DNA of 64,000 nt from Clostridiaceae bacterium (GTDB lineage: Bacteria; Bacillota; Clostridia; Lachnospirales; Lachnospiraceae): assembly GCA_910575435.1 (NCBI GenBank), contig CAJTGI010000010.1, positions 62,001 to 126,000 on the forward strand. Direction: 5' to 3'. The notes below the pieces were generated by a model. The model was not told the origin of the DNA, searched no databases, and saw nothing but the letters and a program-made list of their open reading frames with translations. Both the position numbers and the translations under genes were made by a program. Of this stretch, positions 6,516 through 13,754 are shown one piece after another; positions within the stretch are counted from its first letter, which is position 1, and each line of letters starts with the position of its first letter.

Positions 6516-9167
6516 TTACTGTTCGCCCCCGACCAGCAGCAACTCCTCTTCCACCTTCGCCATCATGGCAGTATATTTCTCCAACTTAGCCCGCTCCTGG
6601 GCAACCTTCTCCTCCGGCGCCTTGCTCATAAATTTCTCATTGCTTAACATACCGTTTACCCGTTTCAGTTCTCCTTCCAGCCTCTTCTTCTCCTTGGACA
6701 GGCGCTCCTTCTCCTTCTCAAAGTCCACCAGATCGGAGAGGGGCATATAGGCAGTCACCTTGTCGATTACTACGGACACCGCATTGTCAGCAATGCCTGT
6801 CTTTTCCAACTGTACTTTCACCTCAGAAGCAGAAATCATATGCTGGTAAGCAGACACCAGATCCTGCAGGGCAGTACCCACAGACTCATCATCTGCCACC
6901 AGATACACCTCCGCCTTCCGGGATGGGGCCACATTCATCTCACTGCGGGCATTTCGGATTCCACGGACAAGATTTTTCATCAATTCCGCCTTCTCCTCTG
7001 CCTCTCTGCAATCCCAGTCCTCCCTGTACTCCGGCCAATCTGAAATCATAATAGATGCCTCCTCAGACTGGAGGGTACAGAAAATTTCCTCTGTGATAAA
7101 TGGCATATAGGGATGAAGCAGTTTCAGGGACTGGATTAATACCGTCTTCAAAGTCCAGAAAGCCGCATTGGCAGATTTCGGATTCTCCTCCTTGGCAAAG
7201 AGCCTTGGCTTCACCAACTCAATGTACCAGTCGCAGAACTCCGTCCACACAAAATCATAAATCTTCTGCACCGCCACGCCCAGCTCGTACTTCTCCATAT
7301 TGTCCGTGATTTCCTTCGCCACGGTGTTTGCCGCCGAGAGAATCCACTGGTCAGCCACCTCCAGATCCGCCCTGTCCGGCTCTGTGATCGCATTATCCCC
7401 CAAGTGCATCATGATGAAGCGGGAGGCATTCCACACCTTGTTGGCAAAGTTCCTGCTGGCCTCCACCCGCTCCCAGTAGAAGCGCATGTCATTTCCCGGG
7501 GCGTTGTTTGTCACCAGGGTAAACCGCAAAGCGTCTGCGCCATATTTGTCAATCACCTCCAGGGGATCGATGCCATTCCCCAGAGACTTGCTCATCTTCC
7601 GGCCCTGGCTATCCCTCACCAAGCCATGGATTAGCACCGTGTCGAAAGGCACTTCTCCCATGTGTTCCAATCCGGAAAACATCATCCTGATCACCCAGAA
7701 GAAAATGATATCATATCCTGTCACCAGCGTACTGGTAGGATAAAAGTAATCCAAGTCCTCCGTCTTCTCCGGCCAGCCCAGGGTGCTGAAAGGCCACAGA
7801 GCCGAGGAAAACCATGTATCCAAGGTATCCGGGTCCTGGCGCATGGGCTTGCCGCACTTGGGGCATGTCGGCCCATCCTCCTTCGTCACCACCATCTCGC
7901 CGCAGTCATCGCAGTAAAATGCCGGAATCTGATGCCCCCACCAGAGCTGGCGGGAAATGCACCAGTCCCGAATCCCCTCCAGCCAGTGATAATAAGTCTT
8001 GTCAAAATGGGGGGGCACGAACTTTGTATCTCCCTTCTTCACTGCCTCAATGGCAGGCTTTGCCAAGCTTTCCATAGCCACGAACCACTGCTTTGATACC
8101 CTGGGCTCCACCGTCGTCCCGCAGCGATAGCAGGTACCCACATTGTGGCTGTGGTCCTCCACCTTCAAAAGCGCACCCTCTGCCTCCAGGTCTGCCACGA
8201 TAGCCTTTCTGGCCTCGTAGCGATCCATGCCGGCATATTTCGGATAATCCTCCGTAATCCTGGCATCCTCTGTCAGCACATTGACAATCGGCAGATTATG
8301 GCGAAGCCCCACCTCAAAGTCATTTGGGTCATGAGCGGGGGTAATCTTTACCACGCCCGTACCAAATTCCATATCCACATAATCATCTGCCACAATGGGA
8401 ATCTGGCGGTGTACCAGCGGCAAGTCCAAGGTCTTCCCAACCATATCCCGGTAACGCTCATCCTTGGGATTCACCGCCACCGCCGTATCTCCTAACAGGG
8501 TCTCCGGGCGGGTGGTCGCCAGGTCGATATAGCCGGTGCCGTCCGTAGTCTTGTAACGAAGATGCCAGAAATGCCCTGCCTGATCCTCATACTCCACCTC
8601 CGCATCGGAAATGGATGTGAGGCATTTGGGACACCAGTTGATAATGCGCTCGCCCCGATAAATCAGTTCCTTATTGTACAGTTTCACAAACACTTCCTTC
8701 ACGGCCCGGCTGCAGCCCTCGTCCATGGTGAACCGCTCCCGGTCCCAATCGCAGGAGCAGCCAATCTTCTTCAGCTGTTCCACAATGCGGCCGCCATACT
8801 GCTTCTTCCAGTCCCACACATGCTCTAGGAACTTCTCCCTGCCAATATCATCCTTGGAAATGCCTTCTGCTTTTAGTTTTTCTACCACCTTGGCCTCCGT
8901 GGCGATAGAGGCATGATCCGTCCCTGGCACCCACAATGCCTCGTACCCCTGCATCCGCTTAAAGCGGATCAGGATATCCTGCAATGTCTCATCCAGCGCA
9001 TGCCCCATGTGGAGCTGTCCAGTGATATTGGGCGGGGGCATGACAATGGTAAAGGGCTTCTTGTCCCTGTTTACCTCCGCATGAAAATATTTCTCCTCCT
9101 GCCACCTGTCATAAGTCCTCTTCTCAATATCAGCAGGGTTGTAGTTCTTCTCCAATTCTTTTGCCAT
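6516..9167 (-). CDS. valS: Valine--tRNA ligase
   Basis: Charges tRNA-Val; class I synthetase with editing domain, 883 residues, normal length. The HIGH-type motif is in PPPNITGQLHMGHALDE and the KMSKS motif in QGRKMSKSLGNGIDP. The editing (CP1) insertion contains TTRPETLLGDTAVAVNP and GTGVVKITPAHDPNDFEVG. ISRQLWWGHQIPAFYC is the usual ValS/IleS block, and a zinc-like cysteine set follows (YCDDCGEM, CPKCGKP). The C-terminal arm is the ValS coiled coil (DFEKEKERLSKEKKRLEGEL). The ATG at 9167 follows GAGGAGGAAAGG; a TTG six codons upstream would start inside that ribosome site. Expression is expected to be controlled by the T-box leader immediately upstream. Confidence 0.98.
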   Translation of the reverse strand: MAKELEKNYNPADIEKRTYDRWQEEKYFHAEVNRDKKPFTIVMPPPNITGQLHMGHALDETLQDILIRFKRMQGYEALWVPGTDHASIATEAKVVEKLKAEGISKDDIGREKFLEHVWDWKKQYGGRIVEQLKKIGCSCDWDRERFTMDEGCSRAVKEVFVKLYNKELIYRGERIINWCPKCLTSISDAEVEYEDQAGHFWHLRYKTTDGTGYIDLATTRPETLLGDTAVAVNPKDERYRDMVGKTLDLPLVHRQIPIVADDYVDMEFGTGVVKITPAHDPNDFEVGLRHNLPIVNVLTEDARITEDYPKYAGMDRYEARKAIVADLEAEGALLKVEDHSHNVGTCYRCGTTVEPRVSKQWFVAMESLAKPAIEAVKKGDTKFVPPHFDKTYYHWLEGIRDWCISRQLWWGHQIPAFYCDDCGEMVVTKEDGPTCPKCGKPMRQDPDTLDTWFSSALWPFSTLGWPEKTEDLDYFYPTSTLVTGYDIIFFWVIRMMFSGLEHMGEVPFDTVLIHGLVRDSQGRKMSKSLGNGIDPLEVIDKYGADALRFTLVTNNAPGNDMRFYWERVEASRNFANKVWNASRFIMMHLGDNAITEPDRADLEVADQWILSAANTVAKEITDNMEKYELGVAVQKIYDFVWTEFCDWYIELVKPRLFAKEENPKSANAAFWTLKTVLIQSLKLLHPYMPFITEEIFCTLQSEEASIMISDWPEYREDWDCREAEEKAELMKNLVRGIRNARSEMNVAPSRKAEVYLVADDESVGTALQDLVSAYQHMISASEVKVQLEKTGIADNAVSVVIDKVTAYMPLSDLVDFEKEKERLSKEKKRLEGELKRVNGMLSNEKFMSKAPEEKVAQERAKLEKYTAMMAKVEEELLLVGGEQ

Positions 9168-9187
9168 ATGACCTTTCCTCCTCAACT

Positions 9188-9490
9188 AAAAAAGCCCTCT
9201 GCCAATGGGCAAAGGGCGAGCCAACAACTCACGATACCACCTTTGTTCTGTCTGCAAGGGCAAAAGGCAACTGAACGTAACGTTGCCAATCGCGGCAGAC
9301 AATCTCTCTCACCGATAACGGGATGAACCGTCACTTCCTACTAATCTTCCAATCTCGTTCAGAAATGCTCCTCCAAGGCTACCTTCCAGGAAAAATGCAC
9401 CTGGGCAGCCTTCCAGCCAGCGGGCCGCCCTCTCTGCAGGGATATTCTCCTGTACTCCTCCTCTTCCAGGGATTTGCGTCAAAGACAACT
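9188..9490 (-). ncRNA. T-box leader (tRNA-sensing riboswitch) of valS
   Basis: On the minus strand the leader contains AAAGGTGGTATCGTGAG (about 9229-9245), a form of the conserved T-box sequence that pairs with the tRNA acceptor end. It is followed by a terminator hairpin, GCCCTTTGCC and GGCAGAGGGC (9194-9217), and TTTTTT. Upstream lie a stem III-like segment (GACGG, CCCGTTATC) and the AGAGAGGG segment typical of stem I. A -10 TATAAT is at 9496-9501 with a weak -35. The specifier codon could not be assigned by eye; valine is inferred from the downstream gene. Confidence 0.88.
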
Positions 9491-9574
9491 ATTTCATTAT
9501 AAAATAACTGCCACATTGCACATAAGTTTACACGAGAACTTGCTATTCTGTCAAGAGGAATCCCCGAATCTTTA

Positions 9575-9950
9575 TCATTTTAAAAATTCATTGATGTTCT
9601 TAATTGACACTGCATAGGAATTTGCATAAGACGAGTTTCCCAATGCATCTACCATGCGAAATGAAAAAATACCTACTAAACGTCCTTGATTATCAAAAAC
9701 CGGCCCTCCGCTATCTCCACTATCAATCGCAATATCTGTCCGAATTACTCCCATGATTGATTCATCCTTTGAAACCCTCATATACGAATTGCTGACAATA
9801 CCTTTATAAACCCCTAAACCCTTCCCTAACGAATTTCCATTCTGGCTTTCACATAATGATCCGAATTTGTTTCATATATTAATTCATCAACATATTTATT
9901 AATTTTTTCTTTGGAAATTGTTTTTTCTGTCGTTACCAATTTAGATAAAA
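9575..9950 (-). pseudogene. Decayed trypsin-like serine protease fragment
   Basis: The C-terminal half of a chymotrypsin-fold protease is readable: VIRTDIAIDSGDSGGPVFDN carries the nucleophile-serine motif GDSGGP, and VGIFSF and YAVSIKNINEFLK follow. No frame supplies a catalytic His or Asp. Extending upstream, this frame hits TGA after about 24 more codons. The sequence continues in another frame (KEKINKYVDELIYETNSDHY), itself ending at TAG at the junction. A frameshift plus N-terminal loss explains this best. The stretch is more AT-rich than its neighbours. It could be a short intact ORF of 68 residues starting at an ATG, but that has no ribosome site and half a fold. Confidence 0.65.
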
Positions 9951-10112
9951 CACAAACTCAACGCCACTATTCAAAACCTGGCATGTTTCTCTCCAAAATC
10001 GGCTTTATTATACTGGAAAATCACTTCATATTATGTTATAATAATAACACAATACAAGCAACATCCTTGCTGAATGCAAGGCAACAAATCAAAGAAAGGA
10101 GTGTAGGCTGCT

Positions 10113-12104
10113 ATGAACAGAATGCACAAAAAAATTGCCGCCTGCCTATTGGCGGCATCCATGATTCTCTCTGCCGCCCTACCCGCAGAGAGTGCCGAAG
10201 CAAAGGCTAACGCCTCGGCAAAAACTCCCACTGTCAGCGCCAAAAAGGTGACAGTGCAAGTAAAGGGTTCCAAGACAGTTAAGGTAAGAAAGAACAAGGC
10301 AAAGGTAAAAAAAGTTACCTGGAAGAGCAAAAACAAGAAAATTGCCAAGGTGAAAAAAGGAAAAATCACCGGAGTAAAGCCCGGAAAGACCAAAGTCATC
10401 TGCAAGATTACCTATAAAAAAGGGAAGAAGGCAAAGACAGCCACTGTAAAGATATCTGTCACCGTGAAGAAAAAGAAGACAGCCACCCAGGCGCCCTCAT
10501 CTTCCACCAAAAAGCCAGGTACCCCATCCCCTTCGAAATCCCCGGCCACGACTACTTCGGCTCCCTCTTCTGCGCCTACGCTGGCTCCCACCGAGGCACC
10601 GGACGACCCCGACGTGGTTCCGGCACAGAAATTTGCCAAATCCTTCAAGGGCATGGATGCCAACAATCCGCTCTTAGCCAACAGTTTTTCCGCCGATCCC
10701 ACCGCCATTGAATACAATGGCAGGGTTTACGTATATATGTCTAACGACTCCCAGGAACACGCCGGACGGGGAGATCAAGACGAAAACAAATACACCTACA
10801 TCACCAGCCTCCATATCATCTCTTCCGATGACATGGTAAACTGGACGGATCATGGCACATGCAATATCGCAGGCAAAAAAGGAGTCAACTCCTACACCGG
10901 CTGCTGCTGGGCGCCCTGCATTACTTACAAGAAAATCAATGGAAAGGATCAATTTTTCCTCTACTATACTAATGGAGGCTATCAAATCGGCGTGGCAGTC
11001 GCCGACTCTCCCATCGGCCCATTCCGAGACGAGTACAAGGCCCCCTTCATCGGTCCCTACACCGCAAACATCTCGGAAGCAGATCCCCTGGATCCCGCCG
11101 TCTTCACGGACAATGACGGGAAATCCTATCTGGTATGGGGTGCCGACTGCAACCGCAGTCCGGATGAGAAGCACTATCCTCGCATTCGCCAGCTGTCCGA
11201 TGACATGCTTTCTTTCACCGGGGAAGAAACCGTCATCGAAGCGCCTTATTTCTTTGAAGATGCCGGCATCAACAGAATTGGCGACAAATACTACTTCTCC
11301 TACTGTTCCGACTGGAACGAGAGAAGCGGAAGCTATAAGGACTTGAGCAAATGCTCCATCGCATATATGGTAGCAGACTCCCCCATGGGGCCATACACAT
11401 ATGTCGGGGAAGTCCTCCCTAACTGTGGCAACGTATTCAAAGACGACAAGGGAGAAGGCGTTTGGGCAAACAACCACCACAGCATCACGCAGTTCCAAAA
11501 TGAATACTACATGTTCTACCACACCATGACCTTAAAGACGGAGATGGGCATCCAGTTCGGCGGAAGGAGCACCCACGTGAACAAGCTGCAGGTGAATGCC
11601 GATGGCACTTTAGGCCTGATACAGCAGGATTTCGCCGGCGTTCCCCAGTTGAAAGGCTTCGACCCCTACCAGAGCGTCTCCGGCCTAGTATCTTCCAACA
11701 ATGCCGGCATGCAATCCATCCGCTCCACCGTGGTTACCAGAACCCAAGGCGACAAGGAAGTAACCGACTACGTCATTCCAGAGGATGGCGCCCGCATGGA
11801 AGCAGTAAAATCCAGAAAGGACTACCGGTACAGCTGGCTCAGCATCAAGGGAGCGGATTTCGGCGACACGTCCCCCACCACCTTCCAGGCTACTTTGAAA
11901 GGCTATTCCAAGGGGAGCGTGAACTTGCGCATCTGTGCCGACGATCTGGACGGCACGGAAATCGTGAATGCCATAGTAATATTTGACGAATACGGCGATG
12001 CGTCCATCTCCGTACCCACAGGTGCCATCACGGGCAAGCACGATCTCTATATCGAATTTGATGGCTCCGTGAGAGACTTTGTCTCCTGGCAGTTCGCTAA
12101 GTAA
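10113..12104 (+). CDS. Secreted GH43 glycosidase with Big_2 and CBM6-like domains
   Basis: A 663-residue exported enzyme. Residues 1-28 are a signal peptide ending PAESAEA. Residues 40-118 are a lysine-rich Ig-like Big_2 domain (VTWKSKNKKIAKVKKGKITG). A Ser/Thr/Pro linker follows (120-170). The catalytic five-bladed GH43 domain spans about 190-500: SADPTAIEYNGRVYVYMSND carries the general-base Asp, EADPLDPAVFTDNDGKSYLV the central Asp and VIEAPYFFEDAG the likely acid Glu. The C-terminal 140 residues (YSWLSIKGADFG to DFVSWQF) resemble a CBM6 beta-sandwich. Family members of this layout release arabinose or xylose from arabinoxylan or arabinan. The ATG lies 11 bases after AAAGGAG, and a TATAAT is at 10037-10042. 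No cell-wall anchor is seen. Confidence 0.92.
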   Translation: MNRMHKKIAACLLAASMILSAALPAESAEAKANASAKTPTVSAKKVTVQVKGSKTVKVRKNKAKVKKVTWKSKNKKIAKVKKGKITGVKPGKTKVICKITYKKGKKAKTATVKISVTVKKKKTATQAPSSSTKKPGTPSPSKSPATTTSAPSSAPTLAPTEAPDDPDVVPAQKFAKSFKGMDANNPLLANSFSADPTAIEYNGRVYVYMSNDSQEHAGRGDQDENKYTYITSLHIISSDDMVNWTDHGTCNIAGKKGVNSYTGCCWAPCITYKKINGKDQFFLYYTNGGYQIGVAVADSPIGPFRDEYKAPFIGPYTANISEADPLDPAVFTDNDGKSYLVWGADCNRSPDEKHYPRIRQLSDDMLSFTGEETVIEAPYFFEDAGINRIGDKYYFSYCSDWNERSGSYKDLSKCSIAYMVADSPMGPYTYVGEVLPNCGNVFKDDKGEGVWANNHHSITQFQNEYYMFYHTMTLKTEMGIQFGGRSTHVNKLQVNADGTLGLIQQDFAGVPQLKGFDPYQSVSGLVSSNNAGMQSIRSTVVTRTQGDKEVTDYVIPEDGARMEAVKSRKDYRYSWLSIKGADFGDTSPTTFQATLKGYSKGSVNLRICADDLDGTEIVNAIVIFDEYGDASISVPTGAITGKHDLYIEFDGSVRDFVSWQFAK

Positions 12105-12117
12105 AAAAAAGGAACGC

Positions 12118-12158
12118 AAAACCAGCGTTCTTCGTGTCAAAATGCTAAACAGTTTCCT
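12118..12158 (+). repeat. Repeat copy after the GH43 gene
   Basis: AAAACCAGCGTTCTTCG, then TCAAAATGC and GTTTCCTA, match 4108-4150 closely. The bases just before it, from the GH43 stop (TAAAAAAAAGGAACGCAAAA), match those after the stop at 3886. So the repeat starts at the stop codon in both places, and the copy at 3887 looks like this one with extra sequence inserted. Confidence 0.6.
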
Positions 12159-12167
12159 AATCAAGAG

Positions 12168-12199
12168 AAAAGACCTGTCTGAAACCAGACAGGTCTTTT
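12168..12199. terminator. Bidirectional terminator, GH43 gene and rplT
   Basis: Perfect 13-bp stem AAAAGACCTGTCT / AGACAGGTCTTTT with a six-base loop. T-runs on both strands make it usable for the convergent GH43 gene and the infC-rpmI-rplT operon. Confidence 0.92.
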
Positions 12200-12232
12200 C
12201 CTTATCTTTGTTTTTATCCTTCACCTTACACG

Positions 12233-12589
12233 CTACGCAACCTTTGACTTCGCAACCTCTACCAGTGATGCAAATCCCTCTGGGTCACTGATTGCCATCT
12301 CGGAAAGCATCTTTCTGTTAATATCAATCTCCGCCAACTTCAAGCCATGCATAAACTTGCTATAAGAAAGTCCATTCATGCGTGCTGCTGCATTGATGCG
12401 GGCAATCCACAGTCTTCTGAACTGTCTCTTTCTCTCTTTTCTTCCCACAAAGGAGGATGCAAGCGCTCTCATCACTGACTGCTTCGCAACCCTGTACTGC
12501 TTTGACCTGGCTCCCCTGTAGCCCTTTGCAAGTTTCAATACTCTTTTATGTTTCTTCTTTGCGTTCAAACCGCCTTTAATACGTGCCAT
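12233..12589 (-). CDS. rplT: 50S ribosomal protein L20
   Basis: A 23S rRNA-binding protein needed early in large-subunit assembly, and in Firmicutes the repressor of its own operon. The 118 residues match L20 throughout: [20 protein letters not shown], then [31 protein letters not shown] and [11 protein letters not shown]. The ATG at 12589 lies nine bases after AGGAGG; an in-frame GTG two codons earlier would lengthen the conserved N-terminus. It is last in infC-rpmI-rplT, 19 bases after rpmI. Control probably acts through the leader upstream of infC. Confidence 0.98.
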   Translation of the reverse strand: MARIKGGLNAKKKHKRVLKLAKGYRGARSKQYRVAKQSVMRALASSFVGRKERKRQFRRLWIARINAAARMNGLSYSKFMHGLKLAEIDINRKMLSEMAISDPEGFASLVEVAKSKVA

Positions 12590-12608
12590 CTTCACATTCC
12601 TCCTCTAA

Positions 12609-12809
12609 TTATTTTGCATATGGAATCAGTTTCTTTACCGTCTTCAAATTTGTCTGATCCAGTTCTGTCTGCTTCCTGAGATTTCTCTTTCTCTTCCTGG
12701 TCTTCTTATTTAAGATATGGCTCTTATTCGCTTTCATGCGCATAACCTTGCCTGTTCCCGTCACCTTATAACGCTTTGCTGCCGCACGCTTTGTCTTCAT
12801 TTTTGGCAT
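12609..12809 (-). CDS. rpmI: 50S ribosomal protein L35
   Basis: Small basic large-subunit protein of 66 residues, the usual size, beginning [20 protein letters not shown] and ending [12 protein letters not shown] as in other bacteria. AAGGAGG lies eight bases before the ATG. Longer in-frame starts upstream add sequence never present in L35. It sits between infC and rplT in the conserved three-gene operon and is probably co-regulated by L20. Basic residues dominate ([13 protein letters not shown]), fitting rRNA binding. Confidence 0.98.
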   Translation of the reverse strand: MPKMKTKRAAAKRYKVTGTGKVMRMKANKSHILNKKTRKRKRNLRKQTELDQTNLKTVKKLIPYAK

Positions 12810-12917
12810 ATCATATTCCTCCTTAATATTCATAAATATATCCCGTTCCTGCAAAACGCACAATACCCTTGTCCCACAGAAACCCCTAAAAGATTTGCCC
12901 GAATTCAGGCAAAAACT

Positions 12918-13427
12918 TTACTGGCGCTTTTCTGACAAAAACATCACCATGCTTCTGCCTTCCATCTTCGGCCTCTTATCAACTACCGCAATATCTTCCA
13001 GTTTCTCGCAAAAACTGTCTAGAATCTGCCTGCTATAGTTCACATGAGCCATCTCACGGCCGCGAAAACGCAATGTCACCTTCACCTTGTCACCCTTGGA
13101 AATGAATTTCCTAGCCTGGTTCGCCTTCGTATTCAAGTCATTGGAATCAATATTGGGAGTGAGACGAACTTCCTTGATTTCCATGGTTCTCTGCTTCTTC
13201 TTGGCTTCCTTCTCTTTCCTCGCCATTTCATAGCGATATTTACCATAATCAATAATCTTGCATACCGGTGGCTTCGCTGTCGGGGCAATCTTCACCAAAT
13301 CTAGATCTGCCTCCCTGGCAAGCTTCATCGCCTCCCTGGATGACATTATTCCTAACTGCTCTCCGTCCTGACCAATTACGCGGACTTCCCTGTCTCTAAT
13401 TCTCTCATTAATCATTAAATCGCCTAT
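12918..13427 (-). CDS. infC: Translation initiation factor IF-3, apparent AUA start
   Basis: Binds the 30S subunit, blocks premature 50S joining and checks the start codon. Both domains are present: the N-terminal INERIRDREVRVIGQDGEQL and LVKIAPTAKPPVCKIIDYGK, a lysine-rich linker, and the C-terminal EVRLTPNIDSNDLNTKANQA to GRSMVMFLSEK. GGAGG (13437-13441) lies nine bases before an in-frame ATA at 13427. The first ATG (13415) is 21 bases from that site with no other ribosome site. I therefore take ATA as the likely start, giving 169 residues; ATG would give 165. Rare start codons on infC are known from E. coli (AUU) and allow IF-3 to repress its own synthesis. Confidence 0.93.
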   Translation of the reverse strand: MGDLMINERIRDREVRVIGQDGEQLGIMSSREAMKLAREADLDLVKIAPTAKPPVCKIIDYGKYRYEMARKEKEAKKKQRTMEIKEVRLTPNIDSNDLNTKANQARKFISKGDKVKVTLRFRGREMAHVNYSRQILDSFCEKLEDIAVVDKRPKMEGRSMVMFLSEKRQ

Positions 13428-13454
13428 GGTAGTGCACCTCCAAATCAAATTATT

Positions 13455-13600
13455 TCATACTGCCCGCAGGGCAAACGAAAAGCGTGGACCCAAAGCATCC
13501 ACGCTATAAAAGCACACAAATATTTTGTACATTCTAAACCCGAGTCACTCGATGGTGCTAAGGTGAGAGTGGATACCTCTACTTCGCTTTATTCACACAA
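13455..13600 (-). ncRNA. L20-type leader with intrinsic terminator before infC
   Basis: On the minus strand the leader reads TATCCACTCTCACCTTAGCA, then GAGTGACTCGGGTTTAGAATG, the sequence usual in Firmicute infC-rpmI-rplT leaders bound by L20. A terminator follows, GCGTGGA/TCCACGC (13482-13504) with TTTT (13477-13481). The arrangement fits L20-dependent premature termination as described in Bacillus subtilis; its operation here is inferred. Confidence 0.8.
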
Positions 13601-13608
13601 CGGATACT

Positions 13609-13637
13609 ATGTTACCACACCTACGCTTCTCTGTCAA
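13609..13637 (-). promoter_or_regulatory. Sigma-A promoter of infC-rpmI-rplT
   Basis: On the minus strand TTGACA (13632-13637) and TAACAT (13609-13614) are separated by exactly 17 bases, just upstream of the L20 leader. Confidence 0.8.
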
Positions 13638-13681
13638 TAGTTTTCTCTAGAAAATCACAAAAATCCTTTTGGATAAAAGGT

Positions 13682-13715
13682 GGAACGCCCCGGCAATTTC
13701 TCACCAGGGCGTTCC
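13682..13715 (-). terminator. Terminator after the GH5 gene
   Basis: GGAACGCCC (13682-13690) pairs with GGGCGTTCC (13707-13715). On the minus strand it is followed by CCTTTTA, downstream of the GH5 stop codon. Confidence 0.65.
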
Positions 13716-13754
13716 TATATCTAATTATCTATTTAAGGGAAAGCAAATTAACTA

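Noticed and set aside
13477-13505. Considered the main terminator of an upstream gene
   Set aside because: It lies downstream of the infC promoter in the same transcript, so a leader attenuator fits better.
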